Part shown: positions 1-6,974 of the stretch, piece by piece | Layout of the letters: each line of letters begins with the position of its first letter | How positions within the stretch are numbered: position 1 is the stretch's first letter | NCBI RefSeq assembly: GCF_023156585.1 | Contig: NZ_JALNMI010000003.1 | Location: 1 to 64,000, forward strand | From: Subsaxibacter sp. CAU 1640 | Lineage (GTDB): Bacteria; Bacteroidota; Bacteroidia; Flavobacteriales; Flavobacteriaceae | Length of the DNA stretch: 64,000 nt | Direction: 5' to 3' | Position numbers and translations under genes: made by a program | The notes under the pieces: model-generated | Seen by the model: only the letters and a program-made list of their open reading frames with translations | What the model was told of the DNA's origin: nothing | The model's database searches: none

Positions 1-1490
1 ACTGTTGCCGCAGTCATCAGTAGCTGTCCATGTTCTGGTAACCGTGTACGAACCTTCACATTCTCCAGGCACCAAGACGTCGTTGTAAGTCAGGGTAACC
101 TCGCTGCATAGGTCGCTCGCTGTCGCCTGTGCAAACTCCGGCTGCGCAGGGCACTCGATCTTGCTCGCCTCTGGAAGCGCATCGATCACAGGCGCTGTGT
201 TGTCCTCGACGTTGATCGTCTGGGACGCTGTCGAGCTGTTGCCGCAGTCATCAGTAGCCGTCCATGTTCTGGTCACGCTGTACTCGCCGTCGCACTCGCC
301 TGGAGTCATAACGTCGTTGTACGTAAGGGTTGGTCTACTATCACAAGCATCTGTCGCAGTTGGAGTAGCGAATTCAGGCTGCGATGGGCACTCTATCGTG
401 GAGACCTCTGGTAATTGAGAAATTACCGGAGCTGTATTATCTTCTACATGTATTGTTTGTGAAGAAGTAGAAATATTACCACATTCATCTCTAGCTGTCC
501 ATGTTCTGGTTATTGAATAACTGCCTTCACAATCTCCAGGAGTTCTTACATCTCTATATGTTAGATTCACTTTTGGGTCACAAGCATCTGATGCTGTAGA
601 ATTTGCGAATTGAGGAGTGGCAGGACATTGAATGGTTGTCTCTCCAGGTAATTGAGAAATAACTGGAGGTGTAACATCTTGAACATGTATGGTTTGAGAA
701 GCAGTCGAAGAATTTCCGCATTCATCTGTTGCTGTCCATGTTCTCGTAACAGAATATCTGCCCGCACATTTAGTTGGGTTTGTGATATCTCTGTATGTTA
801 GATTTACTTTCGGATCACAGTTATCTGTTGCGACTGCTTGTGTAAATTGTGGAGTCGCAGGACAATCGATAGTTGTCACTTCTGGTAATTGAGAAATTAT
901 AGGAGCAGTAACGTCTTGTACATTAATTGTTTGAGATGCCGTTGAGCTATTTCCACAGTCATCAGTAGCTGTCCAAGTCCTAGTGACTGAATAATTGCCT
1001 GAACAATTACCTACGGTTGTTACATCTCTATAAGTCAACCTTACATTACTATCGCATGTATCAGTTGCAGTAGCTTGAGCAAATTGTGGGGTTGCTGGAC
1101 AATCTATAGTAGTTATACCTGGTAACTGAGCAATTACCGGAGCAGTATTGTCCTCGACCTCGATCACCTGTGAAGCGGTGGAACTGTTGCCACAGTCATC
1201 CGTCGCTGTCCATGTTCTGGTGACTGTATAGGAACCTTCGCATTCTCCAGGGGTCATAACATCTTCAAAAGTAAGCGTTACTTCTTGATCACATGCGTCA
1301 GTCGCAACTGCTTGAGCAAATTGCGGTTGAGCAGGACATTCAATTTTACTTGCTTCAGGAAGATCTGCGAATACTGGAGCGGTGTAATCCTCTACATAAA
1401 TCATTTGAGTTGCAGTAGAACTATTACCACAATTATCAGTTGCAGTCCATGTTCTAGTTCTTATATATGTAGTTCCACATTCCAAAGGTG
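1..1490 (-). repeat. About seven tandem ~237-bp coding repeats
   Basis: The segment encoding RTWTATD(D/N/E)CGN recurs at about 1-40, 235-270, 475-510, 714-750, 950-985, 1185-1220 and 1424-1455. Unit length is nearly constant while DNA identity between units varies strongly. The units at 1 to about 330 and the segment 1141-1262 are GC-rich with C/G-ending codons; the units between are AT-rich. Confidence 0.85.
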
Positions 1491-2022
1491 AGTCAGAGTC
1501 AACATAAGTCAATGTCACTTCTCCTCCACAATTATCTGAAGCTGTAGCTTGTGCAAATTCTGGAGAACTTGGACATTCTATTTTGGATGCTTCAGGAAGT
1601 GGGTCAATAACAGGAGGCGTTCTATCACCACCATAATAAATAAGTTTAAATTCATCTTCAAAGTTAAGACATTTAATCTCATAAGAATATTCTACAGTCC
1701 AATCGCAATTATCACCAGTGATATATGGTGTTTTAACGACTGAAATGGCAGAACCTGCACATTGATCAGCATAAGCCGCCTGTACGGCAGCAATAGACAG
1801 ACCTTGTGGTAGATCATCAATACATCGATTAAAGAATTCTGATCTTTGCGATGATTGTCCAAGCATTGAGCCTATACTAAACAACAAAAGCATGACAAGT
1901 AACGAACCTCGTATGCTTTTAATTTGTTTTGCGATAAGATCAATGCTACAACACGGTAAATTAGTGGTGGGCTGCCATAATTTGGCCCGCCCTCCACTAC
2001 GGGTAAAATTGCTCATAAACAT
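1..2022 (-). CDS. Giant repeat-containing surface protein (5' part, cut by window edge)
   Basis: The frame is open from ATG 2022 (a second ATG at 2016) to base 1, 674 codons, with the C-terminus outside the window. An N-terminal extension of about 38 residues (MSNFTRSGGRAKLWQ...) precedes a hydrophobic segment at about residues 39-53 ending SMLGQ, which I read as a late signal peptide. From about residue 140 there are seven tandem units of about 79 residues (about 237 bp). Each carries the core RTWTATDDCGNSS, a following TAPVI..LPE..IECP segment and about four conserved Cys. These look like HYR/Ig-like adhesion modules; proteins of this type in Flavobacteria often end in a T9SS or gliding-associated domain, which cannot be seen here. 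Some repeats are much more GC-rich than others. Surface location is inferred. Confidence 0.85.
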   Translation of the reverse strand, partial: MFMSNFTRSGGRAKLWQPTTNLPCCSIDLIAKQIKSIRGSLLVMLLLFSIGSMLGQSSQRSEFFNRCIDDLPQGLSIAAVQAAYADQCAGSAISVVKTPYITGDNCDWTVEYSYEIKCLNFEDEFKLIYYGGDRTPPVIDPLPEASKIECPSSPEFAQATASDNCGGEVTLTYVDSDSPLECGTTYIRTRTWTATDNCGNSSTATQMIYVEDYTAPVFADLPEASKIECPAQPQFAQAVATDACDQEVTLTFEDVMTPGECEGSYTVTRTWTATDDCGNSSTASQVIEVEDNTAPVIAQLPGITTIDCPATPQFAQATATDTCDSNVRLTYRDVTTVGNCSGNYSVTRTWTATDDCGNSSTASQTINVQDVTAPIISQLPEVTTIDCPATPQFTQAVATDNCDPKVNLTYRDITNPTKCAGRYSVTRTWTATDECGNSSTASQTIHVQDVTPPVISQLPGETTIQCPATPQFANSTASDACDPKVNLTYRDVRTPGDCEGSYSITRTWTARDECGNISTSSQTIHVEDNTAPVISQLPEVSTIECPSQPEFATPTATDACDSRPTLTYNDVMTPGECDGEYSVTRTWTATDDCGNSSTASQTINVEDNTAPVIDALPEASKIECPAQPEFAQATASDLCSEVTLTYNDVLVPGECEGSYTVTRTWTATDDCGNS

Positions 2023-2383
2023 AACATTTTGGTTTTAAAATTATTAACATCCTAAAAGACAAATTAATTTGCCCTCGTAACCATAAGTTATAGGTTTATA
2101 TGTGTAGGCTTGGGACCTCGAATGCTTTAACAACTTCAATAGAAACTATTGAATGAAAACATTCTTCTGAATATCACTATTCAAAAAAATAACGTGCTAA
2201 TAATCAATTGTTTTCGCTATTAAACAATTTCCGGTAAGACAGTATAAAAACAATTCTATACTTAGATAAATGAAAATCAATACAATCCATCTATCTAGTT
2301 CAAAAATAGAGTATAATAGATTGAACACCAAAAAAAAATTACGTTTTTTTTAACATTATCCACTTTAACTTTTTTTTTTGTAT
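2023..2383. other. 361-bp AT-rich intergenic region
   Basis: This is the gap between hutH and the repeat protein gene, both on the minus strand. I see no convincing ORF. It contains the candidate promoter at 2301-2332, a 6-bp inverted repeat GTTCAA/TTGAAC around it, and long A and T runs (2329-2349, 2370-2379) just after hutH that may aid termination. The inferred 5' untranslated region of the repeat gene is about 270 bases, long for this genome. Confidence 0.6.
2301..2332 (-). promoter_or_regulatory. Candidate Bacteroidota promoter for the repeat protein gene
   Basis: On the minus strand, TTTG (2329-2332) is followed after 20 bp by TATTTTTG (2301-2308), an exact fit to the Bacteroidota -33 TTTG / -7 TAnnTTTG pattern. 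The start codon is about 280 bp downstream. Confidence 0.45.
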
Positions 2384-3895
2384 TTAGTCGAACAACAGGT
2401 CATTCTCGATGCAAAAAACGTCGATGAACTGCAGTGTTGTGATTATGGAATCATGTAACACAACGTCTTGTTTTATGAAGTGGACATCTAGAAGATACAT
2501 TTTTAAGAATGATTCAATAAAAGGGGAAGATTTTAACGGTTTTCTAAAATGAATTGCTTGTGAGGCATTTAACAATTCTATAGCCAAAATACGTTCTACA
2601 TTATTTATCAAAGTATAGGCTTGTGTAGCAGCATTGGCTCCCATACTTACGTGGTCTTCCTGACCATTTGAAGATACAATAGAATCAACACTTGCAGGTG
2701 TTGCCAATTGTTTATTGGCGCTTACAATACTTGCCGCAGTATATTGAGGAATCATAAAGCCTGAATTGAGACCTGGATTATCCACTAAAAATGTTGGCAA
2801 ACCTCTTAATCCTGAAACCAATTGAAAAATTCTTCTTTCAGAAATATTTCCAAGTTCAGCCATTGCTATTTTAAGAAAATCCAATGCCAATGCTAACGGT
2901 TGTCCGTGAAAATTTCCACCAGAAATGATTTTATCGTCTCCTATAAATATGTTCGGATTATCTGTCACAGAATTTATTTCGGTCATAAACACCTTTAAAA
3001 CATACTCCAAAGTATCTTTTGTGGCACCGTGAACCTGTGGCATACATCTGAACGAATATGGGTCTTGAACGTGCGCTTTTTCTTGGGTGATCAGCTCGCT
3101 TCCATCCAAAAATTCCCTAACTCTTTCTGCTGTTTTAAGCTGACCTTTGTGAGGTCTTACCAAATGTACCAATTCATCAAAAGGTTCAATTCGACCATCA
3201 AAAGCATCCAAAGAAATACTGCCTATCAAATCAGCAAGATAAGAAAGCTTATACGATTTCAAAATCAAATGAACCCCATAAGCGCTCATAAATTGTGTAC
3301 CATTGAGCAATGCCAAACCTTCTTTTGACTGTAATATCATTGGTTCCCAGCCAAACTTTTTCAAAATGACTTCTGCTTCAACTACTTTGCCTTCAAACTC
3401 AACCTCACCTTTACCTATGAGCGGCAACGACAAATGTGCCAAAGGTGCCAAATCTCCAGAAGCTCCCAAAGAACCTTGAGTATAAACAACCGGAAAAATA
3501 TCATTATTATAAAAATCCACCAATCGCTGCACAGTATCCAGTTGAACACCACTGTGACCATAACTCAAAGATTGTACTTTTAGCAAGAGCATCAACTTCA
3601 CGATTTCGTTTGGAACTCTTTCTCCTATGCCACAGGCGTGAGACATCACCAAATTTTCTTGCAATTCGGTCAGTTTATCTCTTGAAATCTTGACATTATA
3701 AAGGGAACCGAAACCAGTATTGATGCCATAAATAGGATCATCTTGGGCCTGCATTCTCTCATTGAGATAAACTCTACATTTTTTAATTTTTTCTATGGCA
3801 GATGCAGATAATTCAATTTTTTGCTGCTGAAAGATAATATCGCCAATTGTAGAAATTTCAAGATGTTCAGACGATATTTGATGTATAGTTGGCAT
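2384..3895 (-). CDS. hutH: Histidine ammonia-lyase
   Basis: The enzyme removes ammonia from L-histidine to give trans-urocanate, the first step of histidine degradation. At 503 residues it has normal family length. The MIO-forming Ala-Ser-Gly triad is in GSLGASGDLAPLAH (ASG about 145-147), the YGINTGFG motif with the active-site Tyr is at about 56-63, and SHACGIG is at 85-91. The GQEDHVSMG segment near residue 410 carries the Glu typical of histidine rather than phenylalanine or tyrosine lyases, which decides the substrate call. No other hut gene is in the window, so the rest of the pathway must lie elsewhere or be missing. ATG 3895 is the natural start. Confidence 0.9.
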   Translation of the reverse strand: MPTIHQISSEHLEISTIGDIIFQQQKIELSASAIEKIKKCRVYLNERMQAQDDPIYGINTGFGSLYNVKISRDKLTELQENLVMSHACGIGERVPNEIVKLMLLLKVQSLSYGHSGVQLDTVQRLVDFYNNDIFPVVYTQGSLGASGDLAPLAHLSLPLIGKGEVEFEGKVVEAEVILKKFGWEPMILQSKEGLALLNGTQFMSAYGVHLILKSYKLSYLADLIGSISLDAFDGRIEPFDELVHLVRPHKGQLKTAERVREFLDGSELITQEKAHVQDPYSFRCMPQVHGATKDTLEYVLKVFMTEINSVTDNPNIFIGDDKIISGGNFHGQPLALALDFLKIAMAELGNISERRIFQLVSGLRGLPTFLVDNPGLNSGFMIPQYTAASIVSANKQLATPASVDSIVSSNGQEDHVSMGANAATQAYTLINNVERILAIELLNASQAIHFRKPLKSSPFIESFLKMYLLDVHFIKQDVVLHDSIITTLQFIDVFCIENDLLFD

Positions 3896-3968
3896 ATTCG
3901 TAATTTATGCAGGCAAAATTCCTAATTACATATTACTTATACAACAAATGTTAATAATAATTCAATTG

Positions 3969-4000
3969 TTGGAAATTGTGGCGTCAAAATGGTACTTTTG
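3969..4000 (+). promoter_or_regulatory. Promoter of the TlpA-like lipoprotein gene
   Basis: TTG (3969-3971) and TACTTTTG (3993-4000) are separated by 21 bp, matching the Bacteroidota -33/-7 pattern. Transcription would start near 4007, about 14 bases before ATG 4021, which also supports that start codon over the upstream ATG at 3976. Confidence 0.6.
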
Positions 4001-4020
4001 AGAAAATCAAAAATATCATT

Positions 4021-5079
4021 ATGAAACAACTACTCTTACTATTTCTTGCTATTGCAATTGTTGGATGCAAAAAAGATGAGGAAAAACCAAAGGATTACGT
4101 AACCTTTTCAGGAAAAATCACTGATAAAAACAGTGACTCCATTATCATTAGAAATCAATTTTACTCAAAAACTATAAAAGTTGATGAGAATGGAGAATTC
4201 AGTGACACCTTAAAGGTCGAAACAGGTGTTTATAATTTATTCGATGGTGCTGAATCCACTAATATTTTTCTTCAAAATGGTTATGATGTCAAAATGACTT
4301 TAGACACTAAAATGTTTGATGAAACAATTGTTTACGAAGGAAATGGTGCCGAAACAAATAATTATCTGGCAAAAAAGTCATTAATGGAAGAAAATCTTTT
4401 CCCACCTAGTCTTTTTGATTTGGAAGAAGATGAATTTAAGACAAAAGTTTCTGAAATTAACAAAGAACGAGCTACTTTTCTTGACAAGTATAAATCAATT
4501 GATTCCACTTTATATGCGCAAGAAAAACAAAGTATAGATGGTTTTGAAACAGAAATCTATAATTTTTATGTGCAAAATAAACAACGTGAGCTAGCAATGG
4601 CAAAGGAGTTTGAAAGCTTCATTGGCCAACCTTCACCAGAGTTTAAAAATTATGAAAATTATGCAGGTGGCACTACATCATTAAAAGACTTAAAAGGAAA
4701 ATATGTGTATGTGGATGTATGGGCTACTTGGTGTGGACCTTGTAAAGCTGAAATACCATATTTGAAAAAAGTTGAAGAGGAATACGAAGGCAAAAATATA
4801 CAGTTTGTTAGTATCTCTGTAGATGATGGTAGAGGATACAAAGATCGTTCTGCGGAAGCCAGTAAAGAAGGCTGGAAGAAAATGATTAAGGAAGAAGAAC
4901 TGGGAGGCATCCAATTGCTCTCTGATAAAGCTTGGAAGTCTGATTTTGTGACTGGTTATAAAATCAATGGAATCCCTCGTTTTATTTTGATTGATCCCAA
5001 AGGAAATGTTGTGAATGCCAATGCACCACGACCTTCAAGTCCAAAACTCATCAAATTGTTTGACGAACAAGGTATTTAA
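4021..5079 (+). CDS. TlpA-like thioredoxin-fold lipoprotein
   Basis: This is a predicted periplasmic, lipid-anchored thiol-disulfide protein of 352 residues. ATG 4021 gives a clean lipoprotein signal (MKQLLLLFLAIAIVGC, Cys16 as lipidated residue); an in-frame ATG at 3976 would bury it and would lie upstream of the promoter -7 box. The N-terminal about 200 residues form a beta-rich domain like those before TlpA domains in Bacteroidota (DUF4369-like). The C-terminal domain has WATWCGPC, with redox cysteines 238 and 241, and a cis-Pro region GIPRFILID. It probably reduces or isomerises envelope disulfides; its partner is unknown. It stands alone between hutH (divergent) and nnrD (convergent). 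Confidence 0.85.
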   Translation: MKQLLLLFLAIAIVGCKKDEEKPKDYVTFSGKITDKNSDSIIIRNQFYSKTIKVDENGEFSDTLKVETGVYNLFDGAESTNIFLQNGYDVKMTLDTKMFDETIVYEGNGAETNNYLAKKSLMEENLFPPSLFDLEEDEFKTKVSEINKERATFLDKYKSIDSTLYAQEKQSIDGFETEIYNFYVQNKQRELAMAKEFESFIGQPSPEFKNYENYAGGTTSLKDLKGKYVYVDVWATWCGPCKAEIPYLKKVEEEYEGKNIQFVSISVDDGRGYKDRSAEASKEGWKKMIKEEELGGIQLLSDKAWKSDFVTGYKINGIPRFILIDPKGNVVNANAPRPSSPKLIKLFDEQGI

Positions 5080-5101
5080 GCTTGTTTATATTATAAAATT
5101 C

Positions 5102-5131
5102 AAAGAGCCACTGATTAGTGGCTCTTTTTTT
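5102..5131. terminator. Bidirectional intrinsic terminator
   Basis: AAAGAGCCACT (5102-5112), loop GATT, AGTGGCTCTTT (5117-5127), followed by a T run on the plus strand and preceded by A residues. It lies between the convergent TlpA-like gene and nnrD and overlaps the nnrD stop codon. Confidence 0.85.
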
Positions 5132-6704
5132 ATCTAGTTCGTTGTCTTGAATTATGTGATTCCTCTTCCTCGGTCTCTTGTGGTGGCATATCAGGTCTAG
5201 CAAACAAATCAATGTAAGCTTTACCTAGATAGTCAATGACATTGCTTGCAATCATACTTTGATAGCCGAATTCTTCCACAGCAATATCTGCTGATTTTCC
5301 GTGAAGATACACTCCAAAAACAGTTGCACTCAATTGGTCATAACCTTGAGCCAGTAATCCAGTAATTATTCCTGTTAGAACATCACCAGTTCCAGCAGTT
5401 GCTAGACCTGGATTGCCTGTGGAATTCACATACAACTTATCCTGATATACCGTGATTGTATTTGAACCTTTTATCACAATAACAAGTTGATGCTCCTTTG
5501 AAAGCTCTTTCACCTTCTTCAATTTATCAAAATCATCTTTCCACTTCCCTATCAAACGTTCCAATTCTTTTGGATGTGGTGTTAGGATAGCGTCTTTCGG
5601 CAAGAGTTTCAATAAGTTTTTGTTTTTTGCCAATAAATTGATTCCATCAGCATCGATCACCAAAGGAGATTTGTTTGCTTTTAAAAATTTTTCAAATGCA
5701 AGTTGCGTGGTTTCTGATGTTCCCAATCCCATTCCAATTCCAATGGATGTTGGTTCAAGATCAAACTTTATTTCTGTAATTAAATTTTCGTCTTTATCCG
5801 TCATAACCATAGCTTCGGGAAATGTTGATTGTAAAATGGTATATCCACATTTTGGAACGTAAGCCGTCACCAATCCGGCTCCGGAAGCCAATGCTGCTTT
5901 GCTTGAAAGAGTTACGGCACCTATTTTTCCGTAACTGCCACCAATAATCAAACTATGCCCAAAATCGCCTTTATGGGAAAATTTCTCTCGAGGTTGGTAT
6001 ACCTGAAGCATTTCATTTTTGCCTATCAATTCTGCTTCCGTTTCAGTCGTGTAGAGATATTCTGGATCTAAACCGATATCCAAAATTTCCCATTGTTGGG
6101 TATATTTTGCCGTATCGGGAAGGAAAAATGCTAATTTGGGCGAAGCAAAACTCAATGTATAGTTAGCCCAAACCACGCCATTTTCGTCTTTTGGCACTTT
6201 GTCTGAATAAAGTCCAGATGGCATATCAATGGCTAATGTAAAGGCTTTTGATTTCCTAAAATGCTGAAATAATCCTTTTACCCAATCATCCGCAGGTCTA
6301 TTTAAACCGATACCGAACACGGCATCGACAATAATATCATCTGCACCAATGTCTGGATAATCTTCTGCACAATTGAGCATTTCGGGCCATTTTTTGGTGG
6401 TTTCCTTGATTCTATCATAATTAATCAAAAAATCCTTACTGCGTTTGTCGTTGCAATTCACCACATAGGTTTTTACATTGTACCCGTGAGTAATCAGATG
6501 TCTTGCCACCACCAAGCCATCGCCACCATTATTACCGATACCACAAAAAACGTGAATGGGCACTTGCGCTCCTTGCATCCGAACGTGAAGCCAATTAAAA
6601 ATCTGGATGCCTGCACGCTCCATCAATTCTGTGGAAGAAATGTTCTGTTTTTTGGCGGTAGTTTGGTCGCCTATATATATCTGTTCTTTTGAAAATATCT
6701 TCAT
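5130..6704 (-). CDS. nnrD: Bifunctional NAD(P)H-hydrate epimerase / ADP-dependent dehydratase
   Basis: This is a metabolite-repair enzyme that epimerises and dehydrates damaged NAD(P)HX back to NAD(P)H. Its 524 residues hold both parts. The N-terminal YjeF-type epimerase domain (about 1-215) has the glycine-rich GNNGGDGLVVARHL at about 58-70. The C-terminal ribokinase-like dehydratase domain (about 230-510) has GGSYGKIGA and the phosphate-binding AGTGDVLTGIITG near 437-450. The acidic tail (TEEEE) is unremarkable. It is divergent from the threonine operon and is probably a single-gene unit. Confidence 0.92.
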   Translation of the reverse strand: MKIFSKEQIYIGDQTTAKKQNISSTELMERAGIQIFNWLHVRMQGAQVPIHVFCGIGNNGGDGLVVARHLITHGYNVKTYVVNCNDKRSKDFLINYDRIKETTKKWPEMLNCAEDYPDIGADDIIVDAVFGIGLNRPADDWVKGLFQHFRKSKAFTLAIDMPSGLYSDKVPKDENGVVWANYTLSFASPKLAFFLPDTAKYTQQWEILDIGLDPEYLYTTETEAELIGKNEMLQVYQPREKFSHKGDFGHSLIIGGSYGKIGAVTLSSKAALASGAGLVTAYVPKCGYTILQSTFPEAMVMTDKDENLITEIKFDLEPTSIGIGMGLGTSETTQLAFEKFLKANKSPLVIDADGINLLAKNKNLLKLLPKDAILTPHPKELERLIGKWKDDFDKLKKVKELSKEHQLVIVIKGSNTITVYQDKLYVNSTGNPGLATAGTGDVLTGIITGLLAQGYDQLSATVFGVYLHGKSADIAVEEFGYQSMIASNVIDYLGKAYIDLFARPDMPPQETEEEESHNSRQRTR

Positions 6705-6780
6705 CTAAAGTATTTTAACGAATAAATAAGTGTTTCACTCCAAAATAGAGTGTTTAATTTTTTTATTACCATAAAAATAA

Positions 6781-6788
6781 TACATTTG
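6781..6788 (+). promoter_or_regulatory. -7 promoter box of the threonine operon
   Basis: TACATTTG matches TAnnTTTG exactly. A start near 6795 would place the leader-peptide ATG (6807) about 12 bases into the transcript. I do not see a clear TTTG -33 box at the expected distance. Confidence 0.5.
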
Positions 6789-6806
6789 AAAGGTATAGCA
6801 TAACAA

Positions 6807-6905
6807 ATGTCAAACGTTAATCACAGTTCAACCATAACTATTTCTTCCACATCCTTGGAAGGCTTTACTACTGTGACCACAACTACCACAACCCTTTGGG
6901 GTTAA
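6807..6905 (+). CDS. Threonine-rich leader peptide of the thr operon
   Basis: This is a 32-codon ORF from ATG 6807 to TAA 6903-6905, ending 69 bp before thrA. Eleven of its 32 residues are Thr, packed near the end as FTTVTTTTTTLWG, and two Ile codons are also present. A leader with runs of Thr codons ahead of thrABC is the hallmark of ribosome-mediated attenuation by charged tRNA-Thr, as in the enterobacterial thr leader. The stop codon overlaps a small hairpin, AACCC-TTTG-GGGTT (6890-6903). No U-tract follows it, so the coupling to thrA expression may not be classical termination. Translation of this ORF is inferred. Confidence 0.8.
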   Translation: MSNVNHSSTITISSTSLEGFTTVTTTTTTLWG

Positions 6906-6974
6906 TGCTATCATACTCTCGTCTATTCCATTATTTTCATTTTATTTGTATCAATCATTTCATAACCAATCCTT

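Noticed and set aside
161-418. Plus-strand frame inside the repeat gene
   Set aside because: It is antisense to the repeat protein; the minus-strand frame is continuous for 674 codons with repeated motifs.
2384-3895. Tyrosine or phenylalanine ammonia-lyase instead of histidine ammonia-lyase
   Set aside because: The GQEDHVSMG segment with Glu and the SHACGIG segment are of the histidine type.
6890-6903. The AACCC/GGGTT hairpin as the terminator of a classical attenuator
   Set aside because: No U-run follows the 5-bp stem, so it is not called as a terminator.
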